Assembly (NCBI GenBank): GCA_963762605.1
Contig: CAVXLJ010000030.1
Span: 4,490 to 68,489 of the forward strand
Direction: 5' to 3'
Origin: CAVSRC01 sp963762605
GTDB lineage: Bacteria; Pseudomonadota; Alphaproteobacteria; Rhizobiales; Kaistiaceae
Length of the DNA stretch: 64,000 nt
The position numbers and the translations under genes were made by a program. Position 1 is the first letter of the stretch. Every line of letters begins with the position of its first letter. The notes below the pieces were generated by a model that saw nothing but the letters and a program-made list of their open reading frames with translations, was not told the DNA's origin and ran no database searches. This document shows positions 52,433 to 60,691 of the stretch, piece by piece.

Positions 52433-53409
52433 CCGGCGGAAACCAGGCTGATTTCCTACTCGGGCTTCTCGAAAGGATGATCGAGATCCGCGAGTTCGAG
52501 GAGGGAATCAAATTCCTTTTCCTCGAAGGCGCCATGCCGGGCACCATCCATCAGTGTCAGGGCCAGGAGGCGACCGCGGTTGGCGTCTGCTCGGCACTGG
52601 CGCCAGACGATTTCATTACCTCGACTTTTCGCGGTCATGGCCATGCGCTCGCCAAGGGCCTGTCCATGCAGGAAATGCTTGACGAACTGTTCGGCGCCAA
52701 GAGCGGTTGCTGCGCGGGCAAAGGCGGCTCGATGCACATGGGCAACATGGACAAGGGCATGGTGCCGGGCATCGCCATTGTCGCGGGCGGCATTCCGCTC
52801 GCCGCCGGGGTGGCGCTTTCGTTCAAGCTGCAGAGCAAGCCGCAGGTTGTTGCCTGCTTCTTCGGCGACGGCGCTGTGGCCGAGGGCGCGTTCCACGAAG
52901 GCGTCAATATGGCGGCGATATGGAATTTGCCGGTCATCTTCGTTTGCGAAAACAATCTCTATGGCGCATCGACGCGCGTCGATCTGGTGATGAAGAACAC
53001 CAGGATAGCCGATCGTGCGGCGGCCTACGGTTTCGAAGGCGAAACGGTCGACGGCAATGATGTGCTTGCCGTCCATGAGGCGACGAAGCGCGCGGCGGCG
53101 CAATGCCGAAGCGGCAAAGGCCCCTACCTTCTGGAGCTGCTCACCTATCGACGGACGGGTCATTCGCGGCGTGATCCTGCTCACTATCAGCCGAAGGACG
53201 AAAAGCAGGAGTGGTTCGCGCGCGATCCCATCAACCGCTTCGCCGAGCAATTGCAGCGTGAGGGTTTGATCGATCCGGATGGCGTCAAGCGCATTCGCAC
53301 CGCGGTGACCGAGCGTTTCGAGGCGGCTGTCGAAGTCGCCAAACATGCCGTCCAGCCGACGTTGGACGACCTCGAGACCGACGTCTTTGCAGAAAAGGAA
53401 GTGGCATGA
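52429..53409 (+). CDS. Thiamine-diphosphate dehydrogenase E1 alpha subunit (acetoin/pyruvate dehydrogenase type)
   Basis: 326 residues. ThDP/Mg motif FFGDGAVAEGAFHEG followed by VCENN (GDG...NN, about residues 143-177). Other family segments are GHGHALAKG, GKGGSMHMG and LLTYRRTGHSRRDPAHYQP. Resembles AcoA/PdhA. ATGA overlaps on both sides couple it to the lipoyl protein and to E1 beta. The substrate may be acetoin, pyruvate or a sugar-derived 2-oxo acid or diketone. Confidence 0.93.
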   Translation: MTGGNQADFLLGLLERMIEIREFEEGIKFLFLEGAMPGTIHQCQGQEATAVGVCSALAPDDFITSTFRGHGHALAKGLSMQEMLDELFGAKSGCCAGKGGSMHMGNMDKGMVPGIAIVAGGIPLAAGVALSFKLQSKPQVVACFFGDGAVAEGAFHEGVNMAAIWNLPVIFVCENNLYGASTRVDLVMKNTRIADRAAAYGFEGETVDGNDVLAVHEATKRAAAQCRSGKGPYLLELLTYRRTGHSRRDPAHYQPKDEKQEWFARDPINRFAEQLQREGLIDPDGVKRIRTAVTERFEAAVEVAKHAVQPTLDDLETDVFAEKEVA

Positions 53410-54410
53410 AACGGCAGGGCATAGCGGAAGCGCTGCGCGACGGCATCACCGAGGAGATGCAGCGCGACGAGCGGGTCTTCTGCATCGGCGAGGACATTGG
53501 CATCCCAGGCGGCTGGGGTGGCGCCTTCACGGTGACGATCGGGCTGGAGAAGAAGTTTCCCGGTCGCGTCATCAATACACCAATCGCTGAACTGGGATTT
53601 TTCGGTGTCGCGGTCGGCGCTGCCATCATGGGCGCCCGTCCAATCGCCGACGTGCAGTACAGCGACTTCCTGTTTCTGGCCAGCGACCAGATCATCAACA
53701 ACGCTGCCAAACTCCGCTACATGTCCGGTGGGCAGGTGTCGGTGCCGATGGTGATGCGGGCTCCGGTCGGTGCGTCGGGGCGTGGTTCGCAGCATGCGCA
53801 GAACATGGAGCGCTACTTCACCGGCGTACCGGGCCTGAAGGTCGTGGCGCCGTCAAATGCCTATGATGCCAAAGGCCTTTTGAAGGCTGCGGTCCGCGAC
53901 GACAATCCGGTTCTGATGTTCGAGCACAAGCTCCTCTACGGCTCGAAGGGTGCCAGGGCGGAACCTGGCGCGGTTGATGCCACCAGTGACATTCCTGATG
54001 ACGACTTCACAGTGCCGCTCGACAAGGCGGCTATCCTGCGCGAGGGCCAGGACGTGACCATCATTGCCTGGCTGCTGATGGCGCATTTTTCCATGCAGGC
54101 AGCCACCGAACTCGCGAAGGAAGGCATCGGTGCCGAAGTGATCGATGCACGCAGCTTGTCTCCGCTCGATTGGACGACACTGGTCGCGTCGGGGAAGAAG
54201 ACCGGGAAGGTGGTGATCGTGGAGGAAGGCCCGAAGACAGGCGGCGTCGGGGCAGAGATTGCGGCCGGACTGAGTGAAAGGGTGCCCGGTGTGAAGATCG
54301 CGCGGGTGGCCTCGCCGGACATACCGGTGCCGTTCACACCTGTTCTCGAAAACGCTTATCGGCCGGACGTGGAGCGAATAGCGGCCGCGGCGCGGCGGGC
54401 CGTAGTCTGA
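53406..54410 (+). CDS. Thiamine-diphosphate dehydrogenase E1 beta subunit
   Basis: 334 residues of the transketolase pyrimidine plus C-terminal domain type: AEALRDGITEEMQRDERVFCIGEDIG, INTPIAELGFFGVAVGAA, QHAQNMERYFTGVPGLKVVAP, and the C-terminal VVIVEEGPKTGGVGAEIAA. Last gene of the DeoR operon; no E2 core or E3 (dihydrolipoamide dehydrogenase) follows, only an insertion-sequence relic. Confidence 0.93.
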   Translation: MKRQGIAEALRDGITEEMQRDERVFCIGEDIGIPGGWGGAFTVTIGLEKKFPGRVINTPIAELGFFGVAVGAAIMGARPIADVQYSDFLFLASDQIINNAAKLRYMSGGQVSVPMVMRAPVGASGRGSQHAQNMERYFTGVPGLKVVAPSNAYDAKGLLKAAVRDDNPVLMFEHKLLYGSKGARAEPGAVDATSDIPDDDFTVPLDKAAILREGQDVTIIAWLLMAHFSMQAATELAKEGIGAEVIDARSLSPLDWTTLVASGKKTGKVVIVEEGPKTGGVGAEIAAGLSERVPGVKIARVASPDIPVPFTPVLENAYRPDVERIAAAARRAVV

Positions 54411-55036
54411 GCGGATCATGATCGACGCGATCCATTAAAAGGTGCACGCCACCGCGGCGAGGCTCCCTCAGGAGGTGGTGTTCCCCGTGATATCCGGCGG
54501 CGCACCCGCAAGCAGCATTCAGCCGAAGAGAAGATTCGCATCGTGCTGGCGGGGCTTCATGGCGAAGAATCGATCGCCGCGCTGCGTAGATCGCTCACCG
54601 ACGCTGTCGAACCGGCGTTCAGTTGTGTGCGGACATCATGCGCAGCGAGGTGGGCTCTGTAGATCGGGCATGATTGCCTCAAATGTCGCAGGCCGGTTGA
54701 GTGGAAGCGGTCAAGCCTGGGAGCGTCCGTGAGGGAGCGCTCGACGGGTGGTGCGTTCGAACGGGATCGGAAGATCACCGTCTAACGGTCGGGTATCCTT
54801 CCTGATCGAAGCCGGGGGGGCGACTGGGTGAGGCGATAGCCCGCTCGGCTCACGGGGCCACAGCTTCGCCACCAGACCAAAAAGGATCGATTACAAATCC
54901 CAAGGCCATTAGACCGAGGGCAATGCGGCGCGACGCGAATATTGCTTTTGCTGCGCCCGACCTCCGCCAAATAATCTCGCGGCCCGATGGCCACTTGCGA
55001 CGTGATCCCTCAATTGCCTGCAAGTCCTGCAAGCGG
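54411..55036. other. 626-base non-coding stretch with transposase debris
   Basis: No intact gene lies between E1 beta and the aldolase at 55037. The first part (about 54440-54620) carries a decayed IS3-type transposase fragment, listed separately. The rest (about 54620-55036) has only short open frames without recognisable similarity and a few stop-rich frames, consistent with decayed mobile DNA. Confidence 0.55.
54442..54620 (+). pseudogene. IS3-family OrfA transposase remnant
   Basis: One frame from 54495 reads RRRTRKQHSAEEKIRIVLAG and then LHGEESIAALRRS. This matches the start of IS3-group OrfA proteins (HSAEEKIRIVLxGLRGEESIAELCRREG). The preceding LPQEVVFPVISG is in another frame, so there is a frameshift near 54493, and similarity ends after about 54590 where the helix-turn-helix should continue. 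OrfB and clear terminal inverted repeats were not found. It is a truncated, non-functional relic. Confidence 0.7.
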
Positions 55037-55675
55037 TCAGGGCGCAAGATCAAACGCCGCAGTACTCGAAGCCAGCAACTCGGTCATTTCCTCTACTGTG
55101 CGCAGACGCGTGCCATCCGTAAACAGCCAACTACCCCCAACACAGATGACATTGGGCAAAAGGGCATAGGCGCGTAGCACGCTGGGGGTGACCGGCCCTG
55201 ACGGCATGAACTGCGTCTTCGGAAAGACATTGGCGTAGTCGGAGAGGATGGCAGGCGCGGTGGTGGGCTCGGCCGGGTAGAATTTTAGCACCGTGTAGCC
55301 GAGGCGGTTTGCGTTCATCACCTCGGAAGCGGTCACGGCGCCTGGGATCAGCGGCACCGGCCCCTTCCGCGCGTACTCGGAAAGCGCCACGTCAAACCCC
55401 GGGCTGACGGCCAAATCCACGCCAATGGAGACGGCTGCATCGTAGAGCGTTGCATCAAGCACGGTGCCGGCCGCGAGCGCGATATGTGGATGGCGCGTCC
55501 GCGTTGCCGCCAGCACCTTCATCGCCGCCTGCGATCGCAGCGCGATCTCGATCAGGCCGGCGCCCGCCTCGACAAGACGGTCGACAGTCTCGCGGCCGCG
55601 TTCTTCCGTCTCGACGGTCACCACGGGAATGACGCGTGCGGCGCGGAGCCGCGCTTTCATTTCTGGATAGTCCAT
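55037..55675 (-). CDS. KDPG/KDPGal aldolase-family protein (Eda/DgoA-like)
   Basis: Class I aldolase of 212 residues that cleaves 2-keto-3-deoxy-6-phospho-sugar acids to pyruvate and glyceraldehyde-3-phosphate. Visible family elements: RVIPVVTVE, GLIEIALRS with the catalytic Glu (about residue 43), LAAGTVLD, VSPGF, the Schiff-base Lys in VLKFYPAE (about residue 129), FMPSGPVT and VGGSWLF. The ATG at 55675 overlaps the stop of the collapsed epimerase (TGATG). Transcribed with the UlaG-like gene at 55992. Confidence 0.9.
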   Translation of the reverse strand: MDYPEMKARLRAARVIPVVTVETEERGRETVDRLVEAGAGLIEIALRSQAAMKVLAATRTRHPHIALAAGTVLDATLYDAAVSIGVDLAVSPGFDVALSEYARKGPVPLIPGAVTASEVMNANRLGYTVLKFYPAEPTTAPAILSDYANVFPKTQFMPSGPVTPSVLRAYALLPNVICVGGSWLFTDGTRLRTVEEMTELLASSTAAFDLAP

Positions 55676-55995
55676 CAGATCTTCCCCTGCTGTCGGTTAG
55701 AGGCGCAGTCTTCCGGTGAGTGCCCAGGCGATGTGTAGCGCGGGACCGTCGCCAAGTCCGCGTCGGCGGGCCAGTAGCCGATGCTATTGATGATCAGATC
55801 GTCGCGCCGATTGCATCCGGAGCGCGCCACATCGAACGCCACGCTGTCCGTGCGATCGGCCGTGAGGACGGCAGGCACATTGCGGCGCAGATGAAGATCA
55901 TGCGCGACGACCTTCGCTCCCTCCTTCGACAAGCGTCGCCTCAAGCTTGCGCCCATGAAGCCCGCTCCACCAGTCGCGGGCACAGTGTTGTTCAC
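55675..55995 (-). pseudogene. Collapsed NAD-dependent epimerase/dehydratase gene (internal deletion)
   Basis: 106-codon frame beginning NNTVPATGGAGFMGASLRRRL, the TGGAGFxG start of extended SDR epimerases (normally about 300 residues). About 60 Rossmann residues are followed directly by a tail (INSIGYWPADADLATVPRY) resembling the C-terminal end of such enzymes. The central part with the YxxxK catalytic pair is missing. Both ends keep translational coupling: GTGA with the upstream hydrolase and TGATG with the downstream aldolase. I read it as a deletion relic that still sits in an expressed operon. Confidence 0.7.
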
Positions 55996-56765
55996 GTTGA
56001 ATTTCCGTTGAATGTGAAGGGGATGGTTCGCGCCGGAATGACGACGTGCAGCGGCCGACCTTGAGCAGCGCGCGCAACCTCGCCAACGTCGGAGGTGTTG
56101 CCGGTGACGGCGTCATAATGAAGTGGCACCAGCGTATCTGCCCCGACCGATACCGCGAAATCCACCGCTTCGATTGAAGTCATGTTGCCGAGAATGCCGG
56201 TTGCCTCGCGCGCGCGATCGCGGCCGTTGACCGGAAGGAAGACGAGGCTCGGGCGGATCTTCTTGACCGCATCGACGAGGCTTGGGTGTGCAAGCGTATC
56301 GCCCGAGACGTAGGTGTCCATCCCACCGAGCGAGAAGGCGTACCCGACATGCGGACTCGTCCCATCCGGTCCGATCATGGGATCGTAACCGTCGGCGACA
56401 GTTACGCCGTGCCACGCCGGCAGGACCGTGATCCCGCCGAGGCGGTCAAGCGTATCGCCGGGGCGGGTGCCGACGCGAGCGATACCCGGCAGGCCCGCGG
56501 CAACCGCCGCCAAGTGTGGTTCAGGGATGATGATCTCCGAAATTGCGGTCAGCCGGGAAAGGTCGGCGACCCCGGCAAGGTCGAGGTGGTCGCCGTGGCC
56601 GTGGGTAACCAGCAATAGGTCCGTGCGCGGCGGCCAGGCACGCATGACCGGCGGCGGGATGGCGCGCTCGGGGTGGTCTGACAGCCACGGGTCGACCAAT
56701 ACGACCCGCCCACTGCTTTCCAGCAACAGGCCCGACTGCCCGAGCCAAGTCACGCGCAGCGCCAT
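55992..56765 (-). CDS. Metallo-beta-lactamase-fold hydrolase, UlaG-like
   Basis: Metal-dependent hydrolase of about 257 residues. The zinc/manganese motif is LLLVTHGHGDHLDLAGV (HxHxDH at about residues 57-62), with later ligands His in LPAWHGVTV, Asp in YVSGDTLAH and His in VPLHYDA. UlaG opens L-ascorbate-6-phosphate, and related proteins act on sugar lactones or phosphodiesters. I start at ATG 56765 (GGAGGG upstream); an ATG at 56813 would add 16 residues. First gene of a three-gene operon ending in a KDPG-type aldolase. Confidence 0.88.
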   Translation of the reverse strand: MALRVTWLGQSGLLLESSGRVVLVDPWLSDHPERAIPPPVMRAWPPRTDLLLVTHGHGDHLDLAGVADLSRLTAISEIIIPEPHLAAVAAGLPGIARVGTRPGDTLDRLGGITVLPAWHGVTVADGYDPMIGPDGTSPHVGYAFSLGGMDTYVSGDTLAHPSLVDAVKKIRPSLVFLPVNGRDRAREATGILGNMTSIEAVDFAVSVGADTLVPLHYDAVTGNTSDVGEVARAAQGRPLHVVIPARTIPFTFNGNST

Positions 56766-56929
56766 TCCGCAGTTCCCTCCGGTTTCGACCATCTCTACGC
56801 TTATGAAACTCAATTCTCAAGTATTGACACTCAAGAAACGGAGTCGTAGGTGTGCGTGACGGTGGGACGCCGCGAGGCGCGGCAGAATGCTCGCCGGTAG
56901 CGCGTCGTTGACGCTTAGGGAGGACACCC

Positions 56930-57910
56930 ATGAACAACATCTCAGCCCGCCTCGGTCTGGCAGCCGTGATCGCCGGTTCCATCGCTGTGGCCGCACCGTT
57001 GGCGGTGACGACGGCGCGAGCCGCCGCGCCACTCAACATCTGGTACGTCAACCCACTGCCAAACACGCCCGACTGGGGTCGGTCCGGCAAGATCTTCGAG
57101 GATCAGGCTGCCACCCTCGGCTACAAGGCAACGATGGTCGGCCCCAACAAGATCGACATCCCGGCCATGGTCAGCGACATCGAACAGGCCATCGCCGACA
57201 AGGCCGATGGCATCATTACCTGCTCGCTTGATCCGGCTGCCTTCAAGGGCGTCGTCGACAAAGCAAAGGCCGCGGGCATCATCGTCGCATCCATCGGATG
57301 CGTCGATCCGAATGCGGACTTCTCGGTCGGCACAGGCAACGAAGCCTATGGCAAACTGGCGGCGGACCTCATCGCTGAGCAGACCGACGGGAAGGCGCAA
57401 GTCGGCATCGTCGGAACCGATCAGACGACACCCAATCAGGTTGCTCAGGTGAAGGGCTTCCGCGAGCAGGTGAAGGCGAAATACCCGGACGTCAAGGAAC
57501 TCGTTTGGGAAAGCGATAATTCCGACGCCGGCATTGCGGCCCAGAAGATCGGCGCGATGGTGGCTGGCTATCCTGACATGAACTATCTGTGGATCATCGA
57601 GGGCGCGGCGCCCGGTGCCGTTCCGGCAGCGCTTGGCGAGGCGAACAAGAAGCCTGGCGACATCAAGGTGCTGGCAGTCGATGCCCAGGACTCCACCCTC
57701 AAGGGCATCAAAGACGGCTGGATCACGGCAACCTTGAACCAATGCTGGTTCAATGCGTCCGCCAATATCGGCCGCCTCATGGTGGAGATGAAGACAAGCG
57801 GCAAGCAGGCGAAGTCGTTCTATGAGATTCCGGTCGACCCGGTGACCAAGGACAGACTGCCCTACAAGGGCTGCCCGGCGAAGAACTCAGACGCACCCTT
57901 CGGGTATTGA
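56930..57910 (+). CDS. Periplasmic sugar-binding protein, ribose type
   Basis: 326 residues. The signal peptide (LGLAAVIAGSIAVAAPLAVTTARA) is followed by PLNIWYVNPLPNTPDWGRSG and a Peripla_BP_4 fold (GIITCSLDPAAFKGVVDKAKAAG; NYLWIIEGAAPGAVPAALGE). Cys residues in ITCSL, IGCVD, NQCWF and KGCPA could form disulfides. GGGAGGAC precedes ATG 56930. First gene of the plus-strand sugar-acid operon. Confidence 0.93.
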   Translation: MNNISARLGLAAVIAGSIAVAAPLAVTTARAAAPLNIWYVNPLPNTPDWGRSGKIFEDQAATLGYKATMVGPNKIDIPAMVSDIEQAIADKADGIITCSLDPAAFKGVVDKAKAAGIIVASIGCVDPNADFSVGTGNEAYGKLAADLIAEQTDGKAQVGIVGTDQTTPNQVAQVKGFREQVKAKYPDVKELVWESDNSDAGIAAQKIGAMVAGYPDMNYLWIIEGAAPGAVPAALGEANKKPGDIKVLAVDAQDSTLKGIKDGWITATLNQCWFNASANIGRLMVEMKTSGKQAKSFYEIPVDPVTKDRLPYKGCPAKNSDAPFGY

Positions 57911-57990
57911 TCGCGGGTTACAGCCGCTTGTTGCAAGACGTCCTCGTGCCGCATAGTCAAATCCTTGGGACTCGATAATTGGGGATTGAA

Positions 57991-58710
57991 ATGACAATTG
58001 CGGCACAAGGACAACTGGACCGACAGTCCCTTTCGGACGCGATCCGGGCCCGGCTTCGGCAACAGATTCTGTCGGGTGAACTGGCGATGGGCCAGCGACT
58101 AACGGAACAAGGCGTCGCTGAGGCAATGGGAACATCGGCGGGCCCGGTTCGCGAAGCCTTCGCGCGTCTCACCGCCGAAGGCCTGCTCATGTCGCTTCCC
58201 AATCGCGGCACGTTCGTATCGTCCGTCTCGGAGGAAGAAGCGCGCGGTGCCTACGGCGTGCGGCAGCGCGTCGAGCTATACGCCTTCGAACTGGCGCGCG
58301 ATCGGTTGACGCCGGAAGCCAATCGAGAACTCGACCAGTTGATCGTCGAACTCAAAGCCGCGGCGCTCAAGTCGGATTATCCGACCATGATTAGTCTCGA
58401 CATGCGCTTTCACGGGATCTTTTACGCGCATTCAGGCAATCCCATTCTGGTCGCCATCTGGCCAATGCTCGAAGCGACAATTCGCAAGTTCGTATCGGTC
58501 GCCGGGCCTCACTACACCCGCGATTTCAACGAGTCTGCGCTCCGCCACGAGAAGCTTCTCGCCGACTATCGCAAGGGGGATATGGACGCTGTTGCTAGGG
58601 AGCTCGGGCAACACGGCCAGGATCTCTGGCGCAACCTAAGCCCGCCCGCGGCTGCCGAGGTATCGCAGCCAACCCGGTCAGCCCGTTCGACCGGCGGCGC
58701 ATTACCCTAG
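57991..58710 (+). CDS. GntR-family (FCD) transcriptional regulator
   Basis: 239 residues. The N-terminal winged helix has LTEQGVAEAMGTSAGPVREAFARLTAEGLL. The FCD sensor domain follows, with metal-type residues in SLDMRFHGIFYAHSG and LRHEKLLADYR. I start at ATG 57991 after GGGGATTGAA; an upstream TTG at 57979 is possible. Probably controls this operon in response to a sugar acid. Confidence 0.92.
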   Translation: MTIAAQGQLDRQSLSDAIRARLRQQILSGELAMGQRLTEQGVAEAMGTSAGPVREAFARLTAEGLLMSLPNRGTFVSSVSEEEARGAYGVRQRVELYAFELARDRLTPEANRELDQLIVELKAAALKSDYPTMISLDMRFHGIFYAHSGNPILVAIWPMLEATIRKFVSVAGPHYTRDFNESALRHEKLLADYRKGDMDAVARELGQHGQDLWRNLSPPAAAEVSQPTRSARSTGGALP

Positions 58711-58721
58711 GAGATTTTTCT

Positions 58722-59930
58722 TTGCTCACCCGACTTGAACGCGGCGCACAGGTCATCTCGAGATCAGGCCGCCATGTGGAATCCGTCGAGACCTTCGTGG
58801 TCGATGGTCAGTGGCGCAATTTTCTCATCGTGAAGGTCACGACGAACGACGGCGTCGTAGGGTGGGGTGACGGAACGCTCGGCTGGAAAGAATTCGCGGT
58901 TGAGTCGCTCGTCCACGAATTCGCCGACCGGCATCTGATCGGCCGCGACCCGCTTCGTATCGAGGATATGTGGTTCCGCCTCTATCAGGTCGAGCACAAT
59001 ACCGGTCCGGTAATGTATGCGGCGATGGCGGGGCTCGAGACGGCGCTGTGGGACATTGCGGGCAAGATCGCAAAGCAGCCAGTCTTCAACCTCGTCGGCG
59101 GCGTGCTGCGCGACAAGGTGCGGGTCTACGCCAACGGCTGGTACGCCGACATGCACGACCACGCCAAGCTGCGCGAACGCGTCAAGAAGGTCGTCGGCAT
59201 GGGCTACACGGCCATGAAATTCGACCCGTTCGGCGCCGGCGGGCGCGAACTCAGCCGGTCCGACCTGCGCGAAGCCGCCAAGGCGGTTGAGGCCGTGCGC
59301 GACGCGGCGGGCGCAGATGTTGACCTCCTTATAGAGTGTCACGGTCGCTTTTCCGTTGGCACCGCCATCGAAGCCGTCAAGGCGATGCAACCTTGCTCGC
59401 CCCTCTTCTGCGAGGAGCCGATTCCCGCCCATAACATGGACTCGCAGGCGTGGGTGACCGCGGCTGCCTCCGCCATGGGCGCCAGAATCGCGACCGGCGA
59501 ACACACGTACTCGCGCTTCGGCTTCGCCGAGATGCTGCAGAAACAGGCCGCGCACGTCATTCAACCCGATCTCGGCTACACCGGCGGGTTCATGGAGACC
59601 AAGAAAATCGCGGCGATGGCTGAAGCCCACTACGTGTCCGTCGCCCCCCACAATTGCGACGGTCCGGGCAAGCTGATGGCGTCGATCCATCTGTGCGCCA
59701 ACATTCCGAACTTCCTCATTCTGGAGACCTTCGCGGATTTCGACGTCGCGTGGCGCAAGGATTTGGTGAAGGGCGGTGAGCTGCCGGTTGTCGGCGGCTA
59801 CTACGAAGTCCCGACCGCACCCGGCTGGGGCTACGAGATCGATGAGGACGTCGCCAGGGCGCACCCGGGCTCCATCAAGTCGCGCATGAACATGTTCGAC
59901 GGCGAGTGGGAGAGGTTGATGTGCAAATGA
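58722..59930 (+). CDS. Enolase-superfamily sugar-acid dehydratase, galactonate dehydratase-like
   Basis: 402-residue dehydratase that would convert an aldonate to its 2-keto-3-deoxy acid. Active-site residues are visible: MKFDPF (Lys, about 168), metal ligands Glu in LLIECHGRFS, FCEEPIPAHN and IATGEHTYS, and the catalytic His in SVAPHNCDGP (about residue 309). SIHLCANIPNFLILE is typical of DgoD-like enzymes. Start is TTG 58722 with AGGAGA seven bases upstream. The stop overlaps the ATPase start (ATGA). Confidence 0.92.
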   Translation: MLTRLERGAQVISRSGRHVESVETFVVDGQWRNFLIVKVTTNDGVVGWGDGTLGWKEFAVESLVHEFADRHLIGRDPLRIEDMWFRLYQVEHNTGPVMYAAMAGLETALWDIAGKIAKQPVFNLVGGVLRDKVRVYANGWYADMHDHAKLRERVKKVVGMGYTAMKFDPFGAGGRELSRSDLREAAKAVEAVRDAAGADVDLLIECHGRFSVGTAIEAVKAMQPCSPLFCEEPIPAHNMDSQAWVTAAASAMGARIATGEHTYSRFGFAEMLQKQAAHVIQPDLGYTGGFMETKKIAAMAEAHYVSVAPHNCDGPGKLMASIHLCANIPNFLILETFADFDVAWRKDLVKGGELPVVGGYYEVPTAPGWGYEIDEDVARAHPGSIKSRMNMFDGEWERLMCK

Positions 59931-60691
59931 GCGACGCCTCTCCTCCCGCCACGCTCGAGCTCAACCACGTCAGCAAAGCGTTCGGACACGTGGTCGCCCT
60001 TGACGACGTGTCTATGAAAGTCGAAAGCGGCGAAGTCACCGTCATTGTCGGCGACAATGGCGCCGGCAAGTCCACCGTGATGAAGGTGCTGGCCGGCGTC
60101 TATCCGATGGACAGCGGCGAGCTGCTCATCAACGGCATACCGACGACCCTCACCAGCCCGGCGAAGGCACGCGAGCATGGTATAGCGGTCGTCTTCCAGA
60201 ACCTCGCGCTCGTCGAGTGTCTGGACGTCGCGGAGAACATGTATCTGGGACGCCAGATCAAGAGATGGCGGGTATTCGCCGACAAGAAGGCGATGATCGA
60301 GGCGGCCGCCGACACCCTGACCGAGCTCAAGGTTCGCCTTCCGTCCGTTCGAGTACCCGTGGGCGTGTTGTCGGGCGGCCAGCGCCAGGGCGTCGCGATC
60401 GCTCGGGCCGTCCAGCAGAACACACCCATCGTGCTTCTCGACGAACCGACTGCCGCGCTCGGCTACCGGGAAACCCAGCAGGTCATCACCGTCATCCAGC
60501 AACTTCGCGATGCCGGCAAGGCGGTGGTTCTCGTCAGCCATGATCTTTCCATGGTGTTCGACGTCGCCGACTCGATTCAGGTCATGCGACTGGGCCGCGT
60601 GCAGGGCGTGCGGCGTCGCGAAACCGCTGATCGTAATGAGATCGTCGGGTTAATCACCGGCGCCATCGAAGGTGATCGGAAGGCGGCGTGA
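59927..60691 (+). CDS. Sugar ABC transporter ATP-binding protein, single domain
   Basis: 254-residue ATPase with one ABC domain: Walker A GDNGAGKST (about 39-47), signature LSGGQRQGVAIARAV, Walker B IVLLDEPTAAL and the switch His in VLVSHDLS. Unlike the other four ribose-type ATPases in the window it lacks a second domain, so it must work as a homodimer (FrcA-like). ATGA overlap with the dehydratase; GTG/ATG overlap with the permease. Confidence 0.94.
   Translation: MSDASPPATLELNHVSKAFGHVVALDDVSMKVESGEVTVIVGDNGAGKSTVMKVLAGVYPMDSGELLINGIPTTLTSPAKAREHGIAVVFQNLALVECLDVAENMYLGRQIKRWRVFADKKAMIEAAADTLTELKVRLPSVRVPVGVLSGGQRQGVAIARAVQQNTPIVLLDEPTAALGYRETQQVITVIQQLRDAGKAVVLVSHDLSMVFDVADSIQVMRLGRVQGVRRRETADRNEIVGLITGAIEGDRKAA

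Noticed and set aside
54411..54436. Inverted repeat GGATC...GATCC after the E1 beta gene as a terminator
   Set aside because: The stem is only five base pairs with an 11-base loop and no T-tract follows, so it is not a credible intrinsic terminator.
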